Part shown: one piece after another, positions 1 through 10,229 of the stretch | How positions within the stretch are numbered: position 1 is the first letter of the stretch | Layout of the letters: every line of letters begins with the position of its first letter | Source of the DNA: Elmis aenea | Taxonomy: Eukaryota > Arthropoda > Insecta > Coleoptera > Elmidae | Assembly (NCBI GenBank): GCA_947652605.1 | Contig: CANTFG010000205.1 | Span: 62,001-126,000, forward strand | DNA: 64,000 nt | Reading direction: 5' to 3' | Translations under genes and position numbers: made by a program | Notes under the pieces: model-generated | The model's database searches: none | What the model was told of the DNA's origin: nothing | Seen by the model: only the letters and a program-made list of their open reading frames with translations

Positions 1-336
1 AAAATACTAATACAATTACATATAAAGTGTGCCATGACATTTTGTTTAAAAACACTGCCCTTAATTATTAATTGGCTTCTTTTAACTATGAGATACCTAT
101 TAAAAAAATGATTGTCAATTGTTCATTGTGCTTTTGTTTTCAAATTGTAACACAAACTTATATTTTGTTTATAAATACTTGTGGAAAATGATCGTTGTTC
201 TTTTTACAATAATATTTAAACTTTTATTTTCATGCAAGTATTGTTTTACATTTGTGGTTATTTAATTTTTGTAAAAAAAAGTCAAAATCTCAATTCTGAA
301 ATAATTTTTTGTGATTACAAAAGTTTCTTTTTTCAG

Positions 337-487
337 CCCACACAAGAAACCCCTACATCAACAAATGGAAATGCTGTTAACTTCACGCCAACCAGCACAA
401 CATCTTCAACAACTGTTTCCCAACCTATAGGCAGTGAATTGCAGGAACTTATAATGCATCATCAGAATCATCCAGTATCAACTGTAG
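337..487 (+). CDS. Unidentified gene, first visible coding exon
   Basis: The acceptor is a pyrimidine run ending TTTTTTCAG at 336. The donor is TAG|GTTAGT at 487/488 and leaves phase 1. It encodes a Thr/Ser-rich segment starting PTQETPTSTNGNA and ending HHQNHPVSTV plus one base of a Gly codon. Reading through the donor gives an immediate stop. The frame is also open upstream of the acceptor, but the acceptor is strong and the phase fits the next exon. Confidence 0.75.
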
Positions 488-3400
488 GTTAGTTCATACT
501 GTTTTTTTTTTTTTTTTTTTTTTGAAGAAGTGCCTGTTGACATCCTGTTTAGAAATAAAAAAATCCTTAATATACAGACTGATTGCACTAATGGAAGGTT
601 GAGCAAAACTGTTTTGCAGTAAAGAATACTCTAAATATTCACAAAATAATTTATGTTCATTTCTGTTCAATGTTGTTTTTAGTAGCTTTTTGGTTCATCA
701 GAAAAATCCATATTTTATATTTTTTGTAATAATTAGGGGTATGCTGGTATGCATAAAAAACAAAAGTGTAGAACATTGTTTTAGCGTCTTTGTAACTTTA
801 TGCAAGTTAATGCTTTGTAGCCAAATAAGCGATTTATTGAACAACCTGAGTTTTCGTTAAAAAAAATCTGAATTTTGCACTTCACACAATTTCGTAAGCA
901 GCACCGTATTACCACGCGTTACCAGATTATCGTATGTAATACAGTGAGCTCGCGTTATAAGCAACTAACGGCGGCCAATTCCGATCTAAAAGTTGCTTAT
1001 AACGTGAAAGTTGCTTATATGATAGAAATAGAAACGATTCGATTTTTAACATAAATAAATCTTGTTTTTAGTAGTAAAACTAAAAATAAAAGTTTACACC
1101 ATAACAACGCGATCGTGGTCGCGTTGCTATGGTGATCTGTACGTACCTATGTCAAACGAAATACGCGCGTGCCACGTACCTTTAGTCGTGATCTATGTAC
1201 TTATACATATCTCAAATAAAAAAATATGATGTGATTTCATGGCAAGTATACAGAGCAGATGAAACAGCCTTATTTTACAAGTGTTTACCGGACAAAACTC
1301 TTGTTCATACACGTAAGAAAAATATTCCCGGGAGAAAAATATCTAAGCAACGAGTAAGGTACTATTATACCGTGTGCAAATTCCACCGACAATCATAAAT
1401 TGAACTTATGGTCTTTGGTAAATTATATAAAGCCAAAAAATTTTAGTAATTTAACCTACGAGTTTATTACATTATTATACAGCGTCATTCAAAAAGTCTG
1501 CAAGAAATAGATTTTTTTTTTATTATTAATTTCTCAAAAAAATTTATTCCTGATAAAAGTTGGTGCATGGTCTAAAATTAATTTAAGGGGAAAAAAGGTT
1601 TGATAAAAAGTCATAGAACACTATTTTACCGATTTTTGAAATATTTGCAAGTGTAAAGAGCCCTTAGTATAAGAGTTACAATAAAAATGTACTTATGAGA
1701 AAAAGTTATGTAGAATCCAAAAATAAGTCTAGACTTTTTGAATGTTAAAATTTCTTAAAAAATAAAAATTGAAATTTGACCGTCAAAATTTAAATCTAGC
1801 CTTATTTTGGGATTTTTAAAAACTCTGTCCATATTTTTTTTTGTATCTCTTAAAATATTTTAAAAATCACTAATATCTAGTGTCATATGATTTTTTATTG
1901 AACTTTTTTCATCTTAAAATTAGTTTTAGACCATGCACCAACTTTTATTAAGAATACAACTTTCTGAGAAAAGAATAATAAAAAACTTTTCCATTCGTTG
2001 CAGACTTTTTGAATGACGCTGTATATTAATCTCCTAAAAATAAAATGATTGTTAAAAAATCTATTGTTAATCTAGATTTCACACGATATTTTACTGCCCT
2101 TTTAAATAGCCTGAATGTTTAAAAAAAAACTGAAAGTGCTATATCACTCAAAATTTTCGTAAAAATGTAAATATTTTGAAAACTGTTGACTTTAGATTAG
2201 ACCCATATAACCTTTTACATTTATTAAAGTAAATTTTAAAACAAATTCAAAAATGTAAAAATATACAGATGTTCTATTAAAAATTTCAAAGTTTGAGTCC
2301 GTTTCCGGTTGAACCGGAAGTCGTATTGCAACCTTAATATTTCCATCGAATCCGAAAAATACCATAACGCTCAGATACAAAATTTCATTGTTATATCTGC
2401 AATAGTATTTTAGATATTTGTATTTTTAACTGTCACACTGACAGTTGCTTATATCGTGTACTTTGATACGATAGTTGCTTATATCGAGTGTTGCTTATAA
2501 CGCGAGTTGCTTATATCGTGGGTTGCTTATAACGCGAGCTCACTGTACCACTAGTGGTGAAGATTTTTTTGAAAATACTTTTGGGTTTCCATGGAAACTT
2601 GTTCCAGTTGAAATATCACGAAAGCATATTGCATCAAAAATACCCCGACAGCGCAGCTGGAGGGGTATTTTTAGATGAAATTTGCTCGAGTGATATTTTG
2701 GAACAAGTTTACATGGAAAACGGAAGTATTTTCTTAAAAAAATCTTTAACACGAATGGTATTCGAATGAATATTCCGTGAATTGAACGCCCATCCATCAT
2801 AATTTCACCCAATTGCTCTTCGGATGTCGTTTTTTTTAATTTAAATTTTCTATCACCACAAAACTCGAGGAATTGGTTCCAAACGTATTTATTGCTTTTT
2901 AAAGTATTTTGGGGCACATTTGTATATATATTTTTTTCAATATCTCGTATATTAAACGAAGAAAAACGACCGCTTGTAGTCATTTTGACAAATTTAATTG
3001 ACATGTTTATATGTAACTAAGCGTAACTAAGGAGGCCTACTGTGAAAAATAGACCTAGTCATGGTGTTTTCGCTGAGACACCTCAACTTGCGGTGTTTTC
3101 AGCGAGAGTCGTGTCTTATTGGCTGAATAGTATGTTTTGATTGGTTACTTATGTTCATCTTATGTTATGTATGAAATATTCAATGTAATATTCTTGCCCC
3201 GAAGCTACCTACAAAATCAACTAAAATTTGACTTGGTATATTCAGATGGCGCTGCGTGTAACTCTCACCACTAATGTGGCTTCGTGGGAATTCCATGAGC
3301 TTGCTATAATCATGTCGAAGGTATCGCTTCTCGGCCTATGGCTAAGATCAAAGTGTAGTATCTGTTCTTATCAGCTTAATATCTGATACGTCCCGCATGC

Positions 3401-5765
3401 GGGACCAGTATATTAAACTGATTTTTGGAATTTGACGGAGGTTAGGGGCTTGCTCCACCTCCGTCGCGGGTTGGCCCGGTATTGCAGTACCGCCGGGATC
3501 GGCCCATCTTAATGACAATCAAACAATGTCTAGCAGTATAATACGATTAGGTTGTATATCAAAAAACAACCCACGTAGTCAATAATAACGAACGCGCACG
3601 CGTCTAATTTTCCGTGCACCATATTTGTTTATTGGGAAACAAGGAATGTTTTTAAACCCATTGTTCTCCTAATTTATTTTAAATCTTTATTGTTTCTTTA
3701 TAGACTGGTTTTGACCTACTACTTATGCTAGAGTGCCTTCGATTTTATTGGCACCATGATTTTTTGTTTCGGTATCTTCAGACTTATCACATTTGTGTCA
3801 ATCATACACAGGTAATTTATTTAATTAATGTTTTACAATGTTTACTAATCGTCGTTTAAATATGTTTGTTGTTATTTTCAAAAATTCCTACTCCTCACAA
3901 TCGTGTATGATTTGGATTTTAAAATTTTGTATTATGGTCCAAAAAAGGATTTGATAAAAAAATTCACTTTTTTCCACATGGTGTTTCAGCTAAAATTGAA
4001 CTCAATTTACTAAATTGTAGTCTGAATTTCGACCCACTCGATCAATAATTATATTTAATTTAGTTGAATGTTAATATACTGTGGTTAATTTTTTATTCTG
4101 AACAACTTAAATTACATCAAAATTATTAAAACTTTGAAAGGCGAAATATTAAGGCTTAGTGTTTACAAGGCCCAGTTAATTTGCAAAAATTTTAAATATG
4201 CTTAAAATATAAATTCCAATTGTTTTAAAACAATAAATATATAGTCTAAAGCTAAAGTAAAATCTTAAATAACGAACTCTGTATGCATCAATTCTATAAG
4301 TATTTGTTAATTAAAGATCAGTAAACGATATAGATTACAATAGTTTTTTATCTGTGTTATTGAAATATTAATTAAATAATAGTTTGGTATACGTTTATAA
4401 AAATAATTACATGGTCATTGAGGCCAGTATAGTGACCGCTTTGAAGAAATGTTGAGGTTGAATAGTTTCGGGTTATACTATGCAGTGCCGGTCCTGGGTA
4501 CTTGGCCACCCGCTTGCAAAACACTTTTTTCGCCTCCCCCGCCGTTATGTTTCGAGGGTTGCGATACTGTCGTGACTAAAAAATAGGTCCTCGAATAATT
4601 TTAAATTCGTGAAATAACCTGCTAATATCAAATTTACTTTTAACGTGTACGGCCTATTTGTTGTTCGATTTTTGTAAAACATCTAGACCGTGAGGACCGC
4701 CCGCATGGGTGGCAAGTTTCGCCTTTTTCCAGGACCTGCCCTGAATCTATGGTTCGTAGTTTGCATTGTAAGCTTAAATGAGTGATAGCCATGTAAATAA
4801 TAGTTGCTGATTAATCAAGTATTTTTTTAAATCTTTTCAAGGAAACAATATTTCTGGTTTAAATACAAACTACCATCACTTTGGTGATCCTACTGATTTC
4901 CACCATCACAGTCATGCACACAATATTCAACATCAAATATTAGCATCAAGCCATAACCAACGTTCCACTCAACATCAGAACAATACTGTTAATCATCATA
5001 TGTTAGCGAGGACTAACCATTCTACCACTACCTCGACAGCAGCTGCTGTTGCAGCTGCTATGATGTTGGATCCACGATTTCATCATAATACGTCGGTTTG
5101 TAATTTGTATTTAATTTAATGTGTTTCGTTATTTTTTGTGATTACGAGAAAAATGCCTATACATATTTAAAAATGGTTTTTTACTTACCTGATAAATCCA
5201 GACTGTACGCAATTGCTTACTTAATCTGGCGGCTGAAATTTATGGTCACAGATAATATATGCAGGTCTCAGTAAAATAAGGCCTTCAGAAATGGTGGACC
5301 AGCATTAAAAATTAAGCATGTCTTGTTTTTGGTCCCCTTAAGGTCCACTAGGCCCCAGTTCTAAGAACTAACTACCTTTTTCGCCTCTTGTCGACCCTGC
5401 ACGAGTTTAGTGATCAATATCATGTTATTAGAGACTTTAAAAAATAAAACACACCATTTTAGAAAACGATCTCGTGAGATATATCAATTGAGTTATGTCA
5501 ATTTATGGGAAATGATAATTTTGTGTCTTAACTGCTCAATTTTTTCTCCGTATCAGATTAAATGGATAATCAAGAGTAACTCACAACTTTACCCAAAATA
5601 TTTATCCATAAAATATGAATCATTTTACAGGTTCCGTATCATCCAGGTACTACCCCTGCTTCTATGGCAATGGCAGCTGCTGTTCAGTCATCACAACAGA
5701 TACAAAGTTCAGCACAACATGGAGATTATCCCCCTTCTCTTCAAAACTGCATGACTTTATTTTAA
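337..5765 (+). CDS. Unidentified gene, C-terminal 179 residues (three exons: 337-487, 4842-5095, 5631-5765)
   Basis: The 5' part lies outside the window. Splicing 337-487 to 4842-5095 to 5631-5765 keeps one open frame (junction phases 1 and 0) and ends at a TAA. The product is low complexity: a Thr/Ser stretch (residues about 13-30 of the visible part), the segment ELQELIMHHQNHP, then a His/Asn/Gln-rich region (FHHHSHAHN, NHHML), a poly-Ala patch (TAAAVAAAMM) and the end SLQNCMTLF. No catalytic motif or membrane segment is visible. His/Ala/Gln-rich tails are common in insect transcriptional regulators and RNA-binding proteins, but that is only an analogy and I do not recognise the family. The first intron is 4.35 kb and filled with repeats and a U2 gene. 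The stop is followed after 12 bases by a Tigger-like element. Confidence 0.8.
488..939. other. Intron sequence, nothing recognised
   Basis: AT-rich intron with a 20-base T run near 502-523. I see no coding, RNA or transposon signature before the Tigger-like terminus at 940. Confidence 0.6.
1200..1398 (+). pseudogene. Tigger/Jerky-type DDE transposase fragment
   Basis: The translation contains VYRADETALFYKCLPDKTL, followed by IPGRKISKQRVRYYY. This matches the first-catalytic-Asp segment of the pogo/Tigger/Jerky DDE_1 family, normally of the form NADETGLFWKLLP...G.K.SKDR. The Asp is present in ADET. Only about 60 residues survive before a stop, with no complete N-terminal DNA-binding region or second and third acidic residues, so this is a relic. 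Its place inside the 940-2547 inverted repeats identifies that element as pogo-like. Confidence 0.75.
1478..2023. mobile_element. Foldback element nested in the Tigger-like element
   Basis: The left end at 1478 (TACAGCGTCATTCAAAAAGT) is the reverse complement of the right end at 2023. The inner arms also pair: the segment around 1550-1590 (AAAAGTTGGTGCATGGTCTA) has its inverse at 1921-1950. No coding content. A truncated copy of the same end is at about 43471-43553. Confidence 0.8.
2548..2762. repeat. Short palindromic insertion
   Basis: Two arms of about 100 bases, roughly 2552-2648 and 2655-2760, are imperfect inverse copies (GAAGATTTTTTTGAAAATAC pairs with the region around 2722-2745). 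The centre is a GC-rich self-complementary stretch near 2645-2665. It abuts the Tigger-like terminus and interrupts a recombinase-like reading frame on the minus strand. Confidence 0.65.
2785..3004 (-). pseudogene. Crypton-like tyrosine recombinase, N-terminal fragment
   Basis: Reading leftwards from ATG at 3004, the first about 72 residues include RFSSFNIRDIEKN, VPQNTLKSNKYVWNQFLEFC and TTSEEQLGEIMMD. The pattern (a DI..... PxNT.KS...W...F..WC segment, then LxxxLxxFM) is that of the N-terminal SAM-like region of Crypton tyrosine recombinases and the related DUF3504 proteins (KIAA1958, QRICH1). The frame then runs into an unrelated palindromic insertion at about 2785, so the catalytic part with its Arg, His and Tyr residues is absent. 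A family profile search is needed to confirm the assignment. Confidence 0.5.
3259..3279 (+). promoter_or_regulatory. Candidate PSEA snRNA promoter element
   Basis: TAACTCTCACC at -64 to -54 from the U2 start matches the first half of the Drosophila PSEA form I recall (TAATTCCCAAC) at 8 of 11 positions, and it sits where PSEA is expected (about -61 to -41). CATG near 3294, about -29, lies where the PSEB element usually is. Inference from position and partial match only. Confidence 0.4.
3323..3507 (+). ncRNA. U2: U2 spliceosomal snRNA
   Basis: About 185 nt aligning end to end with insect U2. The 5' end is ATCGCTTCTCGGCC. The branch-point-recognition segment GTAGTA is at 3355-3360. Stem-loop IIa (TTATCAGCTTAATATCTGAT), an Sm site (GATTTTTGG near 3420) and the stem IV loop GGTATTGCAGTACC are all present. 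It lies inside an intron of the unidentified gene, on the same strand. Loop I reads GGCCTATGGCTAAG, one base shorter than the Drosophila and human forms I recall, so this copy may be a variant or a recent pseudogene. All other functional segments look intact. Confidence 0.93.
3701..3814 (+). other. Orphan exon-like open segment
   Basis: A strong acceptor (TTGTTTCTTTATAG, ending 3703) and a strong donor (CACAG|GTAATT at about 3811) bracket a 36-codon open stretch reading TGFDLLLMLECLRFYWHHDF and continuing to VNHTQ. Its phase does not fit the flanking exons of the unidentified gene: joined to exon 337-487 it gives a stop within four codons. It could be a stop-introducing alternative exon, a piece of another transcript, or chance. 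Confidence 0.25.
4483..4743. mobile_element. hAT-type MITE
   Basis: The ends are CAGTGCCGGTCCTGG at 4483 and CCAGGACCTGCCCTG at 4743, a 15-base imperfect inverted pair. The flanking 8-mers ATACTATG (4475-4482) and AATCTATG (4744-4751) agree at 6 of 8, as expected for an aged hAT target duplication. No coding content. It is more GC-rich than the surrounding intron. Confidence 0.7.
4842..5095 (+). CDS. Unidentified gene, second visible coding exon (His-rich)
   Basis: The acceptor is TCTTTTCAAG at 4841 and the donor TCG|GTTTGT at 5095/5096, phase 0. It completes the split Gly codon of the previous exon and encodes NNISGLNTNYHHFGD, several His/Gln/Asn runs and TAAAVAAAMMLDPRFHHNTS. The donor is only moderately close to consensus, so a nearby alternative end is possible. 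The joined frame supports this choice. Confidence 0.72.
5631..5765 (+). CDS. Unidentified gene, terminal coding exon
   Basis: The acceptor is ATTTTACAG at 5630. It encodes VPYHPGTTPASMAMAAAV, a Gln/Ser stretch and HGDYPPSLQNCMTLF, then TAA at 5763-5765. The composition (Ala, Gln, Ser, His) continues that of the preceding exon. The 3' UTR must run into, or lie beyond, a transposon starting at 5778. AATAAA hexamers occur far downstream (for example 8543-8548 and 9836-9841), but I cannot tell which, if any, is used. Confidence 0.72.
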   Translation, partial: VPYHPGTTPASMAMAAAVQSSQQIQSSAQHGDYPPSLQNCMTLF

Positions 5766-5777
5766 TTTATTTGTATA

Positions 5778-7261
5778 TACAGTCGAACTTCCCTAAGTCG
5801 AATCACCATAGTTCACTAAAAAATTTCGAGATATGGAAAATTCGAGTTACAGAAATAACTACAAAATGAGTAAAATACGCTTTTATATGAATTTATTGAC
5901 AGTAAATACATATATGACTACATGAAATGCACAAACTTTATATGGATGTAGGTACATATAAACATAGTAGGTATATAACACACATAATAGGTGCGTTCGG
6001 GACGTACGCTCTTTTTGCTTTATTTGCTCTTTTTTGCTCCACAGCGTTCGGGACGCGACTTTGGAGTAAAAAAGATCGCTCCGAAGGGCGTTCGGGACTG
6101 CATAAGTGGAGTAAATAAATCTACTCTAATTTGCACCACCTCTAAAGCTGGGGCAAGCTGAGCTCGCGAAAGAAGACATGCGCATTACGGATTGTCTACG
6201 TTTGAATTCTTTGAATTGCCAGGTACAGCATAAGAATAAGATACAGTTAACATCCAGGCTTCGTGTTATTGTGTTGAATTAGTTAACAACAATTTCTTGT
6301 GGACAGTAATTAACTTTCGATGTAATTCCCTATTATTAAAACAAAATTTTGGGAAGTTAAATGATTTCATATCATGACATTTTACATCAATTTTATAACC
6401 AAATAATCTAATAAATTCGAAGCAATACAATGTGTTGCTTGTTTTACTTACAATGATGTCTGATTAGACCAACTAGACCGGTCTACAACAAAATAGTGAG
6501 GTTACCTTTATATTTGAAATATCCGCTGATTTTCTGCACTTATACGTCCCGAACGCACAAGATTTACTCTTGGAGGCTCTGAGACCACGTGATTACAATC
6601 TCACTCCAATCCTGTCCAATCCACTCCAATCTGGGAGCGTGCGTCCCGAACGCACCTAATATAAACAAAAAAAGAAAATTATGAATAACAAACATTATTT
6701 TTTAAAAAAGTCAGTGACTTTTGATTGTTTTAGATTAAAAGATTCTTTATCCACAAAGTTCCCTAAAGTTGTTAACGTGCGATACACTTCGTCTGTAAGA
6801 TTCTCTTTTGAACACAAATTCTCGCTGCACTTGCTTAAAAAATGACGCATATTAGCAATTGTTACGCAGAGGTAAGAAGAAACAATGAGTTTAAACTCTA
6901 AAATTTCTTTAATTTATAGCCCCATTATTATACCAAACAGGATCTACATATAATGCGATTAACAGTAAATATAGCCTAGCGCATAAATACGAGTACCTAC
7001 ATACCTGCGATAATCCGGTCATTAGCACATTAAGAGGAATAACATACACAATACATTACAAAAATTCGAGTTTAGGAAGTTCACTGTCTTCAAAAATCTC
7101 AAATTTTACTTCGAGTTATAGAAAAATTCTACTTAGAGAAATTCGAGATATAGAAACCAAATTGTATGTAAAATGCGACCTTGATGCAAAAATTTGCGAA
7201 CAAATTCGAGATATAGAAAAGTTTGACTTATAGAAGTTCGAGTTATGGAAGTTCGACTGTA
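5778..7261 (-). mobile_element. Second pogo/Tigger-like element, 12 bases after a stop codon
   Basis: The left end TACAGTCGAACTTCC at 5778 and the right end GGAAGTTCGACTGTA at 7261 are inverse. The subterminal sequence is full of TTCGAGTTATRGAA-type repeats on both sides. On the minus strand around 6690-6830 the translation ends LTDEVYRTLTTLGNF then QSKVTDFFKK and a stop. The QxKxTDFF ending is characteristic of Tigger/Jerky transposases. Most of the coding region is gone, and a MITE is nested at 5989-6657. Confidence 0.8.
5989..6657. mobile_element. MITE nested in the second Tigger-like element
   Basis: Inverted ends AGGTGCGTTCGGGACG at 5989 and CGTCCCGAACGCACCT at 6657. The flanks read AAT on both sides; TAATA is also shared if the first base is counted as target, so the exact duplication is ambiguous. 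GTTCGGGAC recurs inside the left end near 6045 and 6089, and its inverse near 6545 on the right. No coding content seen. Confidence 0.75.
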
Positions 7262-8757
7262 GTTATAATTGTTAGTTGTTACAAATTCCCATAGATTGTA
7301 TGGATAGACTGTCCTTAAACATTAATATGTCATTAAAGTTAGAGTGAGTAAATACATTCCACGCAGTACCAAATAACAAGAAAGCAAAGAATTGGAGGAT
7401 TTAGTCAAATTATATATAAAACTGATTAGTATTTATGTACACATAGTGTAATTAATTGTGATATTGATGTATAAGATGTAAAGAGCTGTAAAACAATACT
7501 TTGATGCTGTTGGTAAACACCATACAGTTGCATGAATTATTAAAACACATGGTTAATTCAGCAGCTTTGGTATCAATTTTAAATTATTGAAGCAGTTTCT
7601 GGTAACCCCAATTTTTGCAGAATATCTCACCTTTAGAAAGTGTTTTCAATGTCTTCCATACTTTATTAGTGTGCTCGTTCTCATACTTGAAGGCTTTGTT
7701 TTGAAGACTGAAAAATTTTAAGGACTGCAAACATTGGAACAACATAAAGCTCAATTAAAGTTAACTGAGCGGTCAAACATTGTTTCCATAGTAACTAATT
7801 TAATGTTGCTTAGTTTCTAAGAGTTGATCATCTATTAAATCTTTACTAAGCTTTGTGCTACAACTAAAGAGAGTCTTTTGCATATTCAAAACAGATGGTT
7901 AATAACTATAACCTGTGTCACAGATATATCTGAATTAAAAACTGATGATTTTTATGTAGTGGGTAAAAACATTTCATTCTGAACACTGTGACGTGCCAGT
8001 CAGCCTTGCTATATAATTTCAAAACTTTTCATATGTTCTGACTAGCAATTTCAAATTTTTTTAAACCATAAAAGAAACCATTACTGTTAAAAAAAATTAA
8101 AATGATGATCTGACTTAGCTGTGGTATTTTGGTAATTGCTGTCCAGTCTATGCTATACTATCTATGGATATACTAATAACCAGTATTTATGATAATTATC
8201 TAGTCACTGAAAATGAAAAACTAGTCATTCTTATTAAAAATTTAGTCTTTTTCATGTTGTAAATTAGTACTGTTATTAGTATTAACGTTATATAATAATT
8301 TAATTTAGGGAAAAATTTTTACTATTTATATGCAACGTGCACACATACATATATCAGGGATATATTCGTTATATGTAGGATTTGCACGACACTTGCTATT
8401 TATTACGTACATGTCTGCAAATTATCACAAAGTTTTATTTCTTGATGTACACAAATATTAATTTATTATATTCGCAAGTAATTAATTGTGAATGGAATGT
8501 CGATTTTACTTTTAATTTCAAAAAGTTGCTGTTAGTATATTAAATAAACAGAAAAAAGCCTAAGGAAAAAAGTACATTAACTATATTTATTATCATTAGT
8601 AAAACATTTTCAGATCAAAAAAATTGTTACTTTAAATATGTTTGTTATGTAGATTTGTAGATATCTATTGGTTCATTTTTTTTTTTTTAAGTTTGTTGAT
8701 ATATTTTTTACGTGTGAATAATTGTTAACAGGTTATTTTTTAATTTGTGCCAAGATA
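7262..8757. other. No gene recognised (possible 3' UTR or intergenic)
   Basis: AT-rich, no convincing reading frame or RNA. It could be 3' untranslated sequence of the gene ending at 5765 if transcription passes through the transposon. AATAAA occurs at 8543-8548. Confidence 0.5.
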
Positions 8758-9507
8758 TACAGGGTGTCACACAAAAAACGCCGCAAGCTGTAACTCCGTT
8801 GTTTGTGGTTCGATTTTGGTGAACAAAAAATTAAATAAAATGGCTCCTCAAATACTATAAATTGAATTGGATTTCAATTTTTTCAAGTTCAACTTAAATG
8901 TCAAACGATAAGTAGTCTTTTTTTCCAAATGGCACCATCTATTTTTTTTACTAAATCTGGTAGACACTTTTTTTCTGAATTCAATGATGTAATCATAAGT
9001 TAATTTTAGTGTTAAACTAATAAGTAATAAAAAATAAAAGTTTAACTAAAATATGTAAGGTTTCACAAAATTTTTAAGTGTGCCGTGGAAAACAAAAAAA
9101 TCTTAATCAACAAATGTCATTTAAATACCACACTGACGTTTAAATGACATTTGTTGATAAAGATTTTTTTTGTTTTCCACGGCACGCTTGAAAATTTTGT
9201 GAAACCTAACCTATTTTAGTTAAACTTTTATTTTTTATTTTTTATTAGTCTAGCACTAAAATTAACTTATGATTACATTGAATTCAGAAAAAAAATGTCT
9301 ACCAGATTTAGTAAAAAAAAATAGATGGTGCCGTTTGGACAAAAAAAAATGACTATCGTTTGAAATTTAAGTTGACCTTGAAAAAAATTGAAATCCAATT
9401 CAGTTCATAGTATTTGAGGAGCCATTTCATTTAGTTTTTTGTTAACCAAAATCGGACCACAAACAACGAAGTTACAGCTTGCGGCGTTTTTTGTGTGACA
9501 CCCTGTA
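8758..9507. mobile_element. Palindromic (foldback) element with TACAGGGTGTCAC ends
   Basis: The two halves are near-inverse copies over their whole length: TACAGGGTGTCACACAAAAA at 8758 pairs with the right end at 9507, and the arms meet near 9130 around TTTAAATGACATTTGTTGAT. About 750 bp with almost no unpaired loop and no coding content. TA lies at each outer end. Confidence 0.88.
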
Positions 9508-10229
9508 TATATTTTTTTAAGCCTATTACTGTCCTGTGCGATAATTTCAATATGAAAATATTCTAATCAAAAATGTTAATGTATTGTGTAATTTCAACTA
9601 TATCAGCTGTATGTATGCACATTATGATAAATAAATAATTAAACTCTACAACAGATTTAAGTCTGAAATAATCTCGTAAATTAATAATTATATTTGAAAT
9701 TATGGCAACGTTTTTGTATATTTTATTTTGTGATATTAGATTAATATTGTTATTTGTTTGTTTTTTGTTATGTATTGTTGTTTTGATCTATTTGTGTAAT
9801 TCGTAAGCAGAAAAATGTAAATTGATACCAGTAAAAATAAATTATTATTATTAAATTGTTTTGCAATCAAGTAATAAATTTAATAATTGAAATATATCAG
9901 TAATAAATTATTCATAATGCAGATTATTATTTCAGTATTCTAAAACTGTGAAATACTGAGGTATGAATATGTTATTTATTTTTCTTGGTTTTCAAGACTA
10001 ACAATAAGATTTGTTGAATAACGGAGAGGGTAAATTTTTGTTTGTCAGCCCTGACTTCTAACATGAAGTTTTTTATTTAAACTTTGAAAGTTGTTTAGCA
10101 ATCTGTTATTTATCAGAATTTGTTTTGTGAATATAATTGATTTAGGGGCAAAAACAATTTTTTGTTTTCATTTATTTTAAGTGCTACTGTATGTGAAACT
10201 TCTACAGATATATATGATACAGATATAAG
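9508..10229. other. No gene recognised
   Basis: AT-rich sequence with an AATAAA at 9836-9841 and nothing else I can support. Confidence 0.5.

Larger units (their letters stand above)
940..2547 (+). mobile_element. Pogo/Tigger-like Tc1-mariner element, degenerate
   Basis: The terminal inverted repeats are 26 bp and identical as read: 940-965 begins TACAGTGAGCTCGCGTTATA and 2522-2547 is its reverse complement. TA lies at both outer ends, as expected for the TA target duplication of Tc1/mariner elements. A 12-base motif (GTTGCTTATAWC) recurs next to both ends, at about 986 and 1010 on the left and at 2452, 2472, 2493 and 2511 on the right. The interior keeps a transposase scrap at 1200-1398 and is interrupted by a foldback element at 1478-2023. 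Confidence 0.85.
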
